Assembly: GCA_016110215.1 (NCBI GenBank)
Contig: JADWQD010000010.1
Span: 496,001-560,000, forward strand
Length of the DNA: 64,000 nucleotides
Direction of reading: 5' to 3'
DNA from: Capronia americana
Taxonomy: Eukaryota; Ascomycota; Eurotiomycetes; Chaetothyriales; Herpotrichiellaceae
Part shown: one piece after another, positions 1 to 10,407 of the stretch
Layout: every line of letters starts with the position of its first letter
Position numbering within the stretch: the stretch's first letter is position 1
Position numbers and translations under genes: made by a program
Notes under the pieces: generated by a model
Database searches by the model: none
What the model was told of the DNA's origin: nothing
Seen by the model: only the letters and a program-made list of their open reading frames with translations

Positions 1-697
1 CGTACTCTAAGCTGCCGACACTGCCCGGCGCCAAATACTTCTCGGCCGTCTCCTCCGCGTCATGGAAAATATGCTTGGGCGCTCTCTCGACACCCATGGA
101 TTCCTCCATCAGCGCCACCGAGACCTTCGCTGCTTGGAACTGAGTAGAGTCGTAGAAGACGTCGATGGTCTGGCAGCGCACGGAATCGCAGGGAATAGAG
201 TGCTCCCGGGCGAATGCGTGGACATTGACCATGGTGTTGTATTCCAGGTTGGTGATCTTGATGGCGTCCGCCGTGCCGACGGATTTGACATTCTCGTGGA
301 AGGACCGGTAGGTGGCAGTCTTGGTGTGACCGCCTAGGTTGCAAAGTCAGGGATCATTGAGAGCAGTTGGGGACAAGACGATACCATTCGGCGCGGCTAT
401 ACTCTACCTACCATTTCGACCACTGGCGCCGCTGGCCGCCTGGCGAGCCTCCAGAAGAACAATATTCAGAGCTGGGTCTGAGGAGAGCAGATTGTATGCG
501 ATGCTCGCGCCACTGACACCAGCACCGACGATAACGATATCAGCCTTCTCCGGCAGATGGGCAGTTGTCCGACAATCGGCTATCTCATCTGGAGGATCTT
601 GCCAGTACGACTGAATGGGGTTGTGTCTGGGGAGACCGGGAGGTATGTTGCGCCTTTGGTCCATTTTGGGGTGCTCAAAGTCTCGATCCGGTGCCAT
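1..697 (-). CDS. FAD-dependent amine/amino-acid oxidoreductase (DAO family), partial
   Basis: The first about 206 residues of a DAO-type flavoprotein; the gene runs off the left edge, so its 3' end is missing. Exon 1 is 697-412 and exon 2 starts at 333, with a 78-nt intron (411-334). The N-terminal Rossmann FAD-binding motif is clear (IVIVGAGVSGASIAYNLL, about residues 53-70), followed by an acidic strand end (LLEA) and ASGRNGGH across the splice junction. That GRNGGH block is typical of the gamma-glutamylputrescine oxidase/glycine oxidase group of fungal FAD oxidoreductases, which oxidise amines or amino acids using FAD and O2. The substrate cannot be told from this part. A second Met at residue 12 could be the start. 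It is transcribed divergently from MED19. Confidence 0.85.
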
Positions 698-1249
698 GGA
701 GGAGATCGAGATGTGCGTGTGCTTATGCTCGGATGCTGGATGATGGACGGCGGTACGAGTCTAGTACATAACCCTGGGCGCGCAATACTAATAGAGAACT
801 TTGCACTCTAATAGAGTGTTTCTGCAGTTGCAGGCACGTGACACGACCGGGGAGGCCTGCCGGCGCTAAAACCGTTTGCGCCTCCCAGCGCAATTGTGGT
901 GCTGGCAAGCCGCCGCCTGGGCCCCAGTTCTCACCTTCAGGTTGTGTATGATCTGATCCTGATCCTGCCTTTTGTTCTTCCTTCAACCGACCCCGTCGCC
1001 CAACTCTCCACTCACCACTTCACCACTTTGACTGTCACCGCGAACTCGACAATCCACCGCTCCTGATCTTCCTCGTCTGCTCATCCTTCCCAGCTTCGTT
1101 CCGCCATCAGCACTCCCGCGGCCGAACTCGCTACTGATACGCTTCCGATCTCGAGTGACGCCCCGCCTCGGTATCCCCAGACAAAGAGCCATTGCCTGCG
1201 ATCCCTCCGCTTTCGAAGGTGGCGCGCAATCCACCGCGGGAGGGTCTCC
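698..1249. promoter_or_regulatory. Divergent intergenic region, FAD oxidoreductase / MED19
   Basis: A 552-bp region holding both promoters. The part next to MED19 (about 950-1240) is pyrimidine-rich on the plus strand, as is usual for fungal 5' leaders. I see no TATA box or other distinctive element, and the ORFs in it look like shadows. Confidence 0.4.
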
Positions 1250-2540
1250 TTGCGCACTTTCATGTTCCTCTCATCCCGACCGACGACCATTCCGCCTTCT
1301 CCAACGTCTCCGCTTGAGTCGGGTCTCAAGCGACGGCGCCTGTCTGACAACCTGCCGCAAAGCCCCATCTCTCCTTCTTTTATGTCAGTCGCTACAAAGA
1401 GCTATGTCTCCTCTTACGGAAATACACATAATCCCGACGAGGCTACGGCGAGATCGACCCCCAGCTCACCAAGGGGTTCCGCTGCTCGTTCTCAACCAAC
1501 GTCACGTCCCACCCACTCTCTCCCGACTCCGGCGCACAGCGTAGCAGGCACGAATTCAGGCTTCGACATGGTGGACGACGCTGATCAGCATCGCGATAAG
1601 CGACAGAGACGTGATTCTGGAAGAGAGGAAGAGGCGGATCAGATGGAGGTGGAGCCAATCACACAAGCCACGAATCATGACCGGAACGACGAGATGGAAG
1701 TAGACGGCGCGGCCAAGGTTGTGGACGGCGTGAGCGCGGCACAACTAATGGTGGATGAGAAGACGCTGGAACAACTACAGGAAGATATGGGCGATGCCTT
1801 TCTTCTCTGCAGATCCAGTAAGACTCTCCCATCCTCCGCCACTTACAATCTCTCTTTGCAGGTTTGTTGACCAGTTGTTTGCAGAAGTCGAGCGTCAGAA
1901 ACCCGATCCGCAACAGCATCTGCTCGCATTGTATGGCCTTGGTCCATTGCTACACAGTGTCGCACGCACGGATCCGAGGACCGGCGAGAAGATTAACAAA
2001 CTTCGCAAATCGTACGAGGGCCAGATCAAGGGTTTCAATCTGTCTGGGCGGAACAAGCCTGTTAAAGGAGAACGGAATGTCGACGAAGATCAGCCTGGCC
2101 CGTTGCGACGCATGGCAGGATCGTCCATGTGGGGCCTCCAACCGGCGGAGCAGTGGGATGCTGAGCATGCGAAGTCCAAGATCGAGGTCACGTCGGATTT
2201 CAGGGCCAAGTTGAAGCTGGCCGTGCAGATGCAGCCAGGAACAGTTCGAAACAATGCCCACTGGGAGGACGTTCTTGGATTCGAAAAACCGAACGCGAGG
2301 CCGCCTGGCACGGCACTGCCACAAACCCAGCCAGCGATATCTCGACAGATTCCCAATGGGGTGATACGGCCAACACCGCACCAGAATGCCGACGCAAAGC
2401 GACAGACTCGTGGCAAGAAGCGTAGCTACGGCGATGACAGCTTTGTCGGCTATGGCGAAGGTTATTCCGATCCGGAAGACGGAGATGGCGACGAGTACGG
2501 CCAGAGGAAGAGGAAGAAGCTAACAGGCACAGACTATTGA
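1250..2540 (+). CDS. med19: Mediator complex subunit 19 (Rox3/Med19)
   Basis: Head-module subunit of Mediator, which links transcription factors to RNA polymerase II in the nucleus. Proposed exons are 1250-1817 and 1885-2540 (407 aa) with a 67-nt intron ending TTTGCAG; the nearer acceptor at 1861 would break the frame. The disordered Ser/Pro-rich N-terminus has a basic patch (KRRRLSD). Then comes the Rox3 core: LQEDMGDAFLLCRS before the intron, and LYGLGPLLHSVARTDP, TGEKINKLRKSYEGQIKGF and LSGRNKP after it. These blocks are the signature of fungal Med19. The C-terminus is basic (RGKKRSYGDDSF, RKRKK). Met5 at 1262 is an alternative start. Confidence 0.9.
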
Positions 2541-3260
2541 GGGTCGCGCATTGGACCACTATGCTCTCAGCACTCGACTGAGACCGGTCGTGCTTTACAA
2601 CAGGATATCGCTGGATGTAGTCATCAGGTGCGCCTGAACACGGGTGCAGCGACAACATGTTTTGCTTCCACACAATCCTTGATCGCGCCGGGCCGGGTTT
2701 ATATTTCTTGCCAAATTTTGCATGGGGCGCTTGTTTTTCAAAGATACCCTGAATGAGGTGAGATCAGAGGGCTGAGAAAATGGATATATGAGCGATAAAT
2801 AACGGCCAAAATGGGAGGCGCGTTTGCACGGTATTCAGTGGTTTTGCACATCCGAGCCATGCGGCTTCAGCAGGACCGACTTCCCTTATCTTTCACAGAC
2901 TCCGCGCTCTGGACTCCGATCCATTCACAGCGGGAGCAACCCTACCCCGGACCGGGAATATGTTTACTCGACCCACCAAAATCCCACGACAACCCGTACG
3001 CCTTGTGGCATTGTCCTGAGGCGCGTTCGTGTATGATAGATAATGACAGTCAACGACGATGAAACTACATATAAATAAACTGCATTTGCACTGGAGGCCG
3101 TAATCTTAAGTGCTGTCTGCAGTCGAGTTGGTTCACGCTTTGTCTCTTGTTTTCTTGTCGGGTGAACATTCAGTCACTCGATACTTCGTAACTCGACCAT
3201 ATAGTGTGCGGCGACGAACTGGACCGCGAGCGACATCAAAGACGACAGACGGCCACAATA
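2541..3260. promoter_or_regulatory. Intergenic region with TATA box upstream of HAD gene
   Basis: 720 bp between MED19 and the HAD-like gene. It contains TATAAATA at 3070-3077, about 190 bp before the HAD ATG, followed by a T/C-rich leader with several TTGTCT/TCTTGT runs. No gene is supported here. Confidence 0.45.
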
Positions 3261-4121
3261 ATGTCCCTCCCAATGCCGCCTCCCACCGTGCCCCGCAGAC
3301 CTCTCTCCAGCTACAAACTGATCTCCTACGACATCTACGGCACGCTCATCGACTGGGAAACCTCGATCGTGAAGCTCCTCCAGCCACTGGTCGCGCAAAT
3401 ACCCCCCTCATCCCCCCTCCAACAACTCTATGCCGACAGCACGACGCCCGGCTCCCCAGGCCGGAGCCGCCTGGCCGCCAAATTCAACGACGTCGAGCAC
3501 GCCCTCCAGGCCGAGAACCCGACGCAAAAATACGACGCGCTCCTGCACGACACGTACCTGAGATTGGCTCGGGACTTTGGCGTCCTCGCCACGCTCCCGG
3601 ACTCACAGACGACGGACCTGGAGGCCGACGCGACCGCCTTCGGCGCCAGCATCGGCACGTGGCAACCCTTCCCGGACACGGTGGACGCGTGCCAGCGCCT
3701 CGTGCGCGCGGGGTTCAAGCTCGTGCCGCTGTCGAACGTGGATCGCGCGTCGTTCGGACGCACGCTCGCGGGACCCTTGGCGGGCGTGGACTTCTTCGCC
3801 GTCTACACGGCCGAGGACATCGGGAGCTACAAGCCGGACCTGCGCAACTTCGAGTACCTGATCCGGCGGGCCGGGGAGGACGCGGGCGTGGACAAGGACG
3901 ACATCCTGCATGTCGCGCAGAGTGTGTTTCACGACCATGTGCCGGCCAGGCAGGTCGGGTTGGCGAGCGTGTGGATCAATCGCAAGGGGGCCGGCATGGG
4001 GGGTCAGGATGAGGTCTTGAAGGGGTTGCATGAGAGGGGGGAGGTCGGGTATGGGTGGCGGTTTAGCACGCTGGGGGAGTTGGCGGATGAGGTGGAACGG
4101 GAGAAAGAGGGCAAGTCGTAA
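3261..4121 (+). CDS. Haloacid dehalogenase-like (HAD) hydrolase, type II dehalogenase-like
   Basis: A single-exon gene of 286 aa; the ATG at 3261 is chosen because the upstream in-frame extension looks non-coding. HAD motifs appear in order: motif I SYDIYGTLIDWE with the nucleophilic Asp near the N-terminus, motif II PLSNVDRASFG, motif III Lys in GSYKPDLRNFEYL, and motif IV region HVAQSVFHDHVPA. The FHDHVPA and VWINRKG blocks match the (S)-2-haloacid dehalogenase-like subfamily common in fungi. Such enzymes hydrolyse C-halogen or phosphate-ester bonds through an aspartyl intermediate; the real substrate is unknown. It has no signal peptide, so it is probably cytosolic. GC content is visibly higher than in its neighbours. 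It converges on the SnoaL-like gene. Confidence 0.88.
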   Translation: MSLPMPPPTVPRRPLSSYKLISYDIYGTLIDWETSIVKLLQPLVAQIPPSSPLQQLYADSTTPGSPGRSRLAAKFNDVEHALQAENPTQKYDALLHDTYLRLARDFGVLATLPDSQTTDLEADATAFGASIGTWQPFPDTVDACQRLVRAGFKLVPLSNVDRASFGRTLAGPLAGVDFFAVYTAEDIGSYKPDLRNFEYLIRRAGEDAGVDKDDILHVAQSVFHDHVPARQVGLASVWINRKGAGMGGQDEVLKGLHERGEVGYGWRFSTLGELADEVEREKEGKS

Positions 4122-4466
4122 GGGTAGGGCGAGGTCAGATGAGAGTGTCTTTAGGCAATCACTGCTAGGACCGTGAGATGAAACGTGATGATTGATGATA
4201 TCGTGTCTTTATTAGTGTGCATGAAATGTGCTCGATACTAGGTAGGTATGCAATACAATCGCTGGCTAGTAAACTCACATCCGCCGTGAGAATTGAGTAA
4301 GAAGCCCATAAGGCAGAGGCAAGATTAAGGTGAGTAAGAAGCTTAAGAGACAGGGCAGGATTGAGGTGAGTAGGAAGCAGAGGCAGAGGTAAAGTTAAGG
4401 TGAGAGTTGCTTAACGCTTTATTAAATTCTCTACTCGGACACCTTCCCTCTCCTCTGTCTTCACTC
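4122..4466. other. Intergenic region between convergent HAD and SnoaL-like genes
   Basis: 345 bp of shared 3' flank. It contains the degenerate minisatellite at 4294-4400 and otherwise nothing recognisable. Confidence 0.5.
4294..4400. repeat. Degenerate minisatellite, 3 units of about 34-37 bp
   Basis: Three imperfect head-to-tail units (4294-4330, 4331-4366, 4367-4400). Each starts TGAGTA(A/G)GAAG, has an AG-rich middle and ends ATTAAGG, ATTGAGG or GTTAAGG; a fourth partial TGAGAG follows. It lies between the 3' ends of two convergent genes. Confidence 0.65.
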
Positions 4467-5081
4467 TCACTCTTTCTTCCTCCTCGATCCCTCTGGATCA
4501 GCAAGGGCCTGCGCGTTCCACCTTGGATCGTCGCTCTCGTTGACCGGCGCCCAGCTAAGTTGGATCTACTTCTCTCAGCACAGGTAATTACTGATCTAGA
4601 ACCGTCAAGACGAAACACGTACCTGCATTGTCTTCTGATCCCAGTCCTTGGTAAAGCTCCGGATCTTGCCATCCTCGACTTCAAAGATCGCCGCCGCACT
4701 CCATGTCGCATGCCTCCCCGTGGCTTCAATGCCCTTATACGGCTTCCCCACGTGGCTCCCCTCCGCGGTGTAGCGAAGCAGGACGTGTCCGTTCTTCGCG
4801 AATACCTGGTCGAAACGGATGATGTTCAGATCAGACACGGCAGACATGACCACGGAGTGAGAAGTCGCGTAGTCCATGGGCGTTTCGCAGCCCGGGAATG
4901 TTGCAGGAGCCCAGAACCAGCTGTCGGCGTGACAGAGGTGGGCGACTGAGTCACCACCTTTGTTCTCGGTGGGGGAGTACGCGATGGACATGTATTCTTT
5001 GCACACTTTGATGTTGGCCTCTTCTTCGGCAGTCTGGTCCGTCGTCATGATGGCGGGCGGGTATTTGTGTTGCGAAGACAT
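4467..5081 (-). CDS. SnoaL-like / NTF2-fold polyketide cyclase family protein
   Basis: Exons 5081-4623 and 4565-4467, intron 57 nt (4622-4566); 185 aa. Splicing restores a family-typical end (MQIQLSWAPVNESDDPRW) that reading through would lose. The single alpha+beta NTF2-like domain shows DSWFWAP, a central LLRYTAEGSH strand and VEDGKIRSFTKDWD near the C-terminus, as in fungal SnoaL-like ester-cyclase proteins. Bacterial SnoaL members close polyketide rings, but most fungal relatives are uncharacterised and no polyketide synthase is nearby, so no reaction is assigned. Met12 is an alternative start. Confidence 0.8.
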
Positions 5082-5915
5082 CTTCGCGGTGTGGTTTCCT
5101 GGGCTATGCGTTGATGCAATGGGAGGTATTCGTGGTTAACGTAGAGGATACCCTTTCTGCATAACAATACTGGAAATGGTCAGAGCCCATTCCATGTTGT
5201 CAACATGGGGACCCTGTCGTTGAGATCATGGCTGTGAAGTAACACGTCATGGTCTATCTCCGGTCCATCTAAGAGGGGTCGCAGGTAATCCACCACCAAA
5301 TGCGAGAGATTTATCTGTTGCATGACCCATGGATGTCTTCTCGTTAATCCGTACGTTTAATCTTTTGCGGCGCACAACTCTTGAATGATAACATGAATAA
5401 GCAGAGGGACGGACAACTGAGCAAGAAGTCGCGTTGCCGGGAGTCGGTCTGGCCAAGCTTTCGCCAGCTTTAGCCAGTTTCGATTCTCAGGTTCACTTGA
5501 GTTTCGCTTCACTACGCTTTCCTCCTCATCACACGACAACTCACTCTCTGGGCTGCATCTGTCAGAGTCTACTGTGGATTATGTCGCCTCTGGACCTGCG
5601 GCTCGAAGTCGAGCTTAGGGGCTGTGAGAGACGAGGCTCTCGTGGTCCAATGAAGTCGCCAATCTGGGGCATTGCCGGGGCTGCGTTGTCCACCGCTTAA
5701 GCCAGTTTCGGAAATCCTGAGTATCTAGCTCGACTGGATCCGCGGCCGTGGCGTCGTCACTGTTCGACGACTGGTCAGCTCGATGGTCGTTATGTGACAG
5801 TTGGTACTCATGTATCTGGGCCCAGTCTCCCTCAGAGATACATATCCTCCACTGAAGTTGGATCAGTCACACCTTCCATTCTCGCGCCTCTATCTTCCTG
5901 TCAACGTAGCACAGC
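5082..5915. promoter_or_regulatory. Divergent intergenic region, SnoaL-like / Clr5 paralogue 1
   Basis: 834 bp with both promoters. No tRNA, repeat or conserved ORF was seen; the ORF at 5434-5700 has no recognisable features and I treat it as non-coding. Confidence 0.35.
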
Positions 5916-8062
5916 ATGGTGAAGTTCATCCAACAAGACCCTAACGTTCGACGCTACAGTCAAAGACTCTCCCCGGAGCAATGGGAAGAGTTGAAACCCA
6001 AATTAACCATGTCGCACCTCGGCGGCTGCAAATGTGTCGATATGTTGAAGGAACTGGCGGCAATAGGCGTTAACGTCACCCGGAGCCAACTAGATTCGCG
6101 GCTGAAGAAATGGGGACTCGTCAGAGAAAGGAAAGGTTCCGACGCCTACCCCTTGTCATTACTTCGCTTGGAAATAGAAGGCCACTCCCCCAGAAATTTG
6201 TCGCAAATTCAGCTGGCTGAGCAGTCACTTTGTCCCACGACGGTTGATGTCTTGCAGCAGCAGCGGGGCACGGGGCCCTTGGCCACCACCCCGGACATAA
6301 ATCTAAGAAGCCAGTATGAAGCAAATGGGGCTCCTGAGCCAGTTTCAGCCGCCCTGATGCCTATGCCATGCGACGGTATGCAGGCAGATCTGGATGCTCT
6401 CGAGTGTGTAGGATCCCATGCATCAGACATGACGACTGATCAGCAAATTCAAGGCACTCAGGATGCCTCGGAGTTGATGATTCTTCAAGACCTTTCGGTC
6501 TCAGGTCAGGCCATCAAAACGCATACAGCCACAGAGTCGCACAACGCAGGCCTGACGAGGGCATCCCTCACCGCCGTGACCGATGACGCACGAGAGCCCG
6601 GAACTCCAGCAACACGAATGCTACCTAGTCTAAGCACAGATACGATTCTCTCTCCTCTGTCCTCTGGTTTGGACACCAAGGACGCCTCACGGCTATATCA
6701 CATGGCCGCAAACTACTCTACTTGATGAGGTGCCACGACGAGGCCTTCGAGATCTTCCGTCATATCGTTTGTCAACCCATTATCGATATTTCGTCTACCG
6801 GCGACGTGGGTCACTGGCTTCTGGCTTCTGCCATTGGATGTGTTCGCTCAGCTCGAAGCAGTCAGAACGTGCAGATATCACAGGAACTCATTCTCGGCTT
6901 GTTTGGCGATAGTGAAAATAGCAACGCTGGTCACACGGCCTGCCATGTGCAAGACAAGTTTTATAAGAAAACCCTTCTAGCGGGGTCACAAGGCTTAGCA
7001 GAGGTAATGCTGGAAGATACTGCTTGCTGGACGATAGCCACCAATCGTCCTCCGTCAGCTCAGCCGTCGAGCCCATCCCCCAGCAGCACAGTTCTTAAAG
7101 AGTGCTTGTATCTACGCAGAGCAATCGTGGACTCGTTGGAAAAGATGATTGTCTACCTGGAGGAGAATGAGGAGGACCTTGATCGCGAATGGGCAAGTGG
7201 CAGCATCCGCGACAGGGGACATACCGTTGCCCAGCTTATCGCTTGTCGACTCCTCGAAAGCAATTTCAGAGACAAATGTGCCGAACCTGGCCCTGTCGAC
7301 ACGGATTTGTGCTGTCAGCTGAATCCCCCAAGGTGTGCCACAATAGTCAAAGGACAAGCTCTCGCCACGTTACCTTTCATTGTCGCCTATTGGGAACCCC
7401 GGTATGAGGTTCCAGGAGTGCGAATTACTTTCGGGCCGGCCCGCCACTTTTTGATGGCCGCAAAGTCGGCTCTGGGGTTGATCTTGCCGCATTCGCATGC
7501 CGACAACAGCGGCTATGAAATCTTCATGGAGATGTACCTCGGACTGCTGGACCAGCGAGATGAGGAGGTACGAATGTCTGGAAACATCTCCCATCACCGC
7601 TTTCTTGCCGTGGCGGCTGCAACGGCTGGCGTTTTCACTATACCGGCACTCCAGCGTCTCGGGTTTCCGTGTAGGCACTTGGAACCTGACGCAGTACCAG
7701 AAAGTCCACGCCAGGCTTTGGAAGAGATCGCCATGTCGCCACATGTCACCGAGCATGCCAGGGACAGATGGAAAGCGACACAATCATCGTCCTTTTTTCC
7801 GACCCTGGCCAGATCAGTGATATCCCACGCGTCGTCGATGAGCTCTGATTTTCGATCATTCCAGGCCATGTCTAACCGGGTACGAGGGAAGCCTTCCATG
7901 TCTATACATTCGACAAAGCAATCTGACCGGATGAGCTGGAGATTTGGCTCTGTGACTGGTCTCTCGTCAGATCCGTCAGTAGGAGATGGCGCCGCAAGCG
8001 ACATCATGATGGACAGTATGGCTGAGGATCGTTATGTATATGGGTGGGGCCCATGGCGATAG
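5916..8062 (+). CDS. Clr5-domain protein, paralogue 1 (reading frame broken near 6720)
   Basis: N-terminal Clr5 domain (about residues 1-70; FIQQDPNVRRYSQRLSPEQW and VNVTRSQLDSRLKKWG), a helix-turn-helix-like fungal module found in heterochromatin protein Clr5 and many unnamed proteins. The first frame runs 5916-6722 to a TGA at 6723-6725. The homologous continuation (LMRCHDEAFEIFRHIV) is in another frame from 6722 to 8062. The two halves align collinearly with the intact paralogue at 8407-10407, so this is one gene of about 716 residues with a one-base disruption. No good intron solves it: no GT donor fits and both flanks look coding. Sequencing error or real loss of function cannot be told apart. 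The C-terminus carries RMSWRFGSVTGLSSDPSV, shared with the neighbour. Confidence 0.7.
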
Positions 8063-8406
8063 CCGAGACGATCAAAGTACATATTCGGAGGCCTCGCGAC
8101 GTACATTAGAGGCAACTCCTGTTGGACTGCCACGGGAACAGATACATCCTTCCGTAATGTGTCCAATGGAGCGGACGCCAAGATGGTCTTCTCTCTGTCG
8201 AATCAGGCTGGAAGCAGGGCGGCCGAATCAGGAAATCCTTCAAGACGCCACCTCCGCAGGATCTATTTAAGCGCCGTTGGCTCCTCAGCCTTGCAAGGCA
8301 CTTTCTTCCAGTTCATCCTTCGTTCCTCATTTTCTGGGAATAGATGGGCGCCCGCGTGTGGGCTGTCAAGTTGCTTCCCAAAGTCGTCTAATCTTGCAAA
8401 GTCAGG
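8063..8406. promoter_or_regulatory. Intergenic region between Clr5 paralogues
   Basis: 344 bp. A TATA-like TATTTAA lies at 8264-8270, about 140 bp before the ATG of paralogue 2. The rest shows no obvious structure. Confidence 0.4.
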
Positions 8407-10407
8407 ATGCAATCCGCCAGACTCCCCCAGCGGGCGGATCCTTTTATCCAACAAGACCCGAACAATCCTCGTTACAGTAGACGGTTGTCCAAGGAACAAT
8501 GGGAACATCTCAAGCCGCAAGTCTCGGAGCTCTTCTATCAACGTGTCAGCACGGCAGACATCCTGCGGCACGTTCAAGCCCAGTTCAATGTCCACATTAC
8601 ACGAAGCCAGCTTGACACTCAAATGAGAAAGTGGGAATTCGTACAAAAGAATGAACCCCCTCAGGACGTGGCAGACCCTAAGCCAGAGGAATCGGCGTCT
8701 TCAGAACAGATCTTGCAATCGCATCATCAAGAAACCTCACTAACGTCCAGTTACACGTCTTCAACCCCAGCCTCAAATAGAGACGAACCATGTGCTGCGG
8801 CGGACGGACCAGCAGCCAACGTCGCTTACCCTCGACTTTGTTTGCCCGAGTACGAGCCGGCGGACATGGTACGAATGTTACGGAAGTCCAAACTATCAAG
8901 CGCAGTACGAAGGCCTTTTGAACACAGAATTGCCATGTCCGAACGAAGACTCAAAATTATCCCAGAAATGGCACATACCGCCTTGATCCTTACCGACTTG
9001 AAGTGCTTTAACGAGGCATTCGGTCTATGGTATCTGATCACTTCTACCATCAATGATGCGATACAGACAGACCAGTTGTGGGGTCCACAGTTGGTGTTTG
9101 TGGCAGCCACTTGCGCACGGTCTGCTTGGACTGACGAGCAAGTGCAGATAGCGAATGTTCTTGTTGAGCAGCTCTGCGGTTGGCGACACCGATACTTTGA
9201 TCATGCTCGTGATCTGCCGCCAGATACCAGCTTGATTGGTGAACTACCGAGCCTCCTCACTCTGGCAGAGAGTCTGCTCGAGGACATTTCAGCTTCAGCA
9301 CCGCCGAAGTACTGGTCCACTACCCACTACTCTGCCTGTGTCTTACTAGGCGGACCAAGTGGTGGCATTTATTTTTCTCTTGCTGTGAGGTCCAGTACGA
9401 AGGCTCTGTGGAGCAAAGACCTCCGCGACTGGCCACGAGACGTCGTGAACTCCCTTTTCGCTTCGTATGAGTTCCAGCGTGCCCTTTTGCACGATTTGAT
9501 GACAGTGCAACACTGTCTTCATGCGACCCGCTCGCTGCTGGATGGCCTCCTCAAGAACCACTGGCATCCTGACGCAAGCCACCCTCATTGCTTCGCTCAG
9601 ACGATAGCATGCCTGGCCATGGAAGACCGCCTCGCACATTTCCACGGATTGGTTCCATTCTTCTGGTCTTTCCATCCCAGTGAATTCCTTGACCAAATCA
9701 GATTTCAAGCTATGGCGACACTATCATTTGTGCTGGTGACATTGATTCTGAAAGCGAACAATGTAGACAAGAGACCTGACACTCTGGAGTGTTGCTATGA
9801 CAGGCTCCACGATGCAGCACAAGAAGTCAGGCAGGCGGTTGAGGCTTACGGGGTTGAGGGAAATACCAAGTACAAAGAATTTATTGACGTCTACCTTGAC
9901 CAACTGAATTCACGGCCGAAAACTGATCCTTCATTGAGCATAACCGACAGCGACCGTCTCTTCCGCGCTGCTGCAGCCGTGGCATGCATGCGAAAGCCAG
10001 TAAATATAGACGAGGAGAAGCCGGAGTGGTCAGTCGAGGCTTCTGGCACACGCGCTGGGCGAGATGATGGCGGTGCGGAACGATTCACAGGTGGGCCCCA
10101 AGCTCGCGTTCAGCAGCAGGAGCGGGTCTCGATCTCGAACACTCACCTCGATCCTCCTATGGCACGCTCATACACGTCTTCAGTAAGCCCTGGATTCAGG
10201 TCATTCAAGTGGCTTTCCAGACGCCCTCAAAGCAATATCTCGCTTTCCCGCCTCTCGGGCATTACAACCTCTACAGGTGCATGGTCTGAGCGTATGAGTT
10301 GGAGATTTAGCGGCGCGACTGGCTTGTCGTCAAATCCTTCAGTGCGCGAGAGTAGCATGACTGATGTCTTCATGGATGGGGTGGGAGAAGAGGGGCCGGA
10401 AGATTAG
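8407..10407 (+). CDS. Clr5-domain protein, paralogue 2
   Basis: An uninterrupted 666-aa ORF. The Clr5 domain (about residues 13-80) has FIQQDPNNPRYSRRLSKEQW and VHITRSQLDTQMRKWEFV. A Ser/Pro-rich linker follows, then a long alpha-helical region (about 150-560) without motifs I can name, and a Ser-rich basic tail with RMSWRFSGATGLSSNPSV about 35 residues from the end. That tail motif and the N-terminal FIQQDPN motif are shared with the upstream neighbour, so the two are an old tandem duplication. Clr5 acts in heterochromatic silencing in fission yeast. For this subfamily the role is unknown; nuclear DNA binding is an inference from the domain only. Confidence 0.85.
   Translation: MQSARLPQRADPFIQQDPNNPRYSRRLSKEQWEHLKPQVSELFYQRVSTADILRHVQAQFNVHITRSQLDTQMRKWEFVQKNEPPQDVADPKPEESASSEQILQSHHQETSLTSSYTSSTPASNRDEPCAAADGPAANVAYPRLCLPEYEPADMVRMLRKSKLSSAVRRPFEHRIAMSERRLKIIPEMAHTALILTDLKCFNEAFGLWYLITSTINDAIQTDQLWGPQLVFVAATCARSAWTDEQVQIANVLVEQLCGWRHRYFDHARDLPPDTSLIGELPSLLTLAESLLEDISASAPPKYWSTTHYSACVLLGGPSGGIYFSLAVRSSTKALWSKDLRDWPRDVVNSLFASYEFQRALLHDLMTVQHCLHATRSLLDGLLKNHWHPDASHPHCFAQTIACLAMEDRLAHFHGLVPFFWSFHPSEFLDQIRFQAMATLSFVLVTLILKANNVDKRPDTLECCYDRLHDAAQEVRQAVEAYGVEGNTKYKEFIDVYLDQLNSRPKTDPSLSITDSDRLFRAAAAVACMRKPVNIDEEKPEWSVEASGTRAGRDDGGAERFTGGPQARVQQQERVSISNTHLDPPMARSYTSSVSPGFRSFKWLSRRPQSNISLSRLSGITTSTGAWSERMSWRFSGATGLSSNPSVRESSMTDVFMDGVGEEGPED

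Noticed and set aside
6716..6727. Programmed ribosomal frameshift in Clr5 paralogue 1
   Set aside because: No X-XXY-YYZ heptamer or downstream structure; the intact paralogue has no frameshift.
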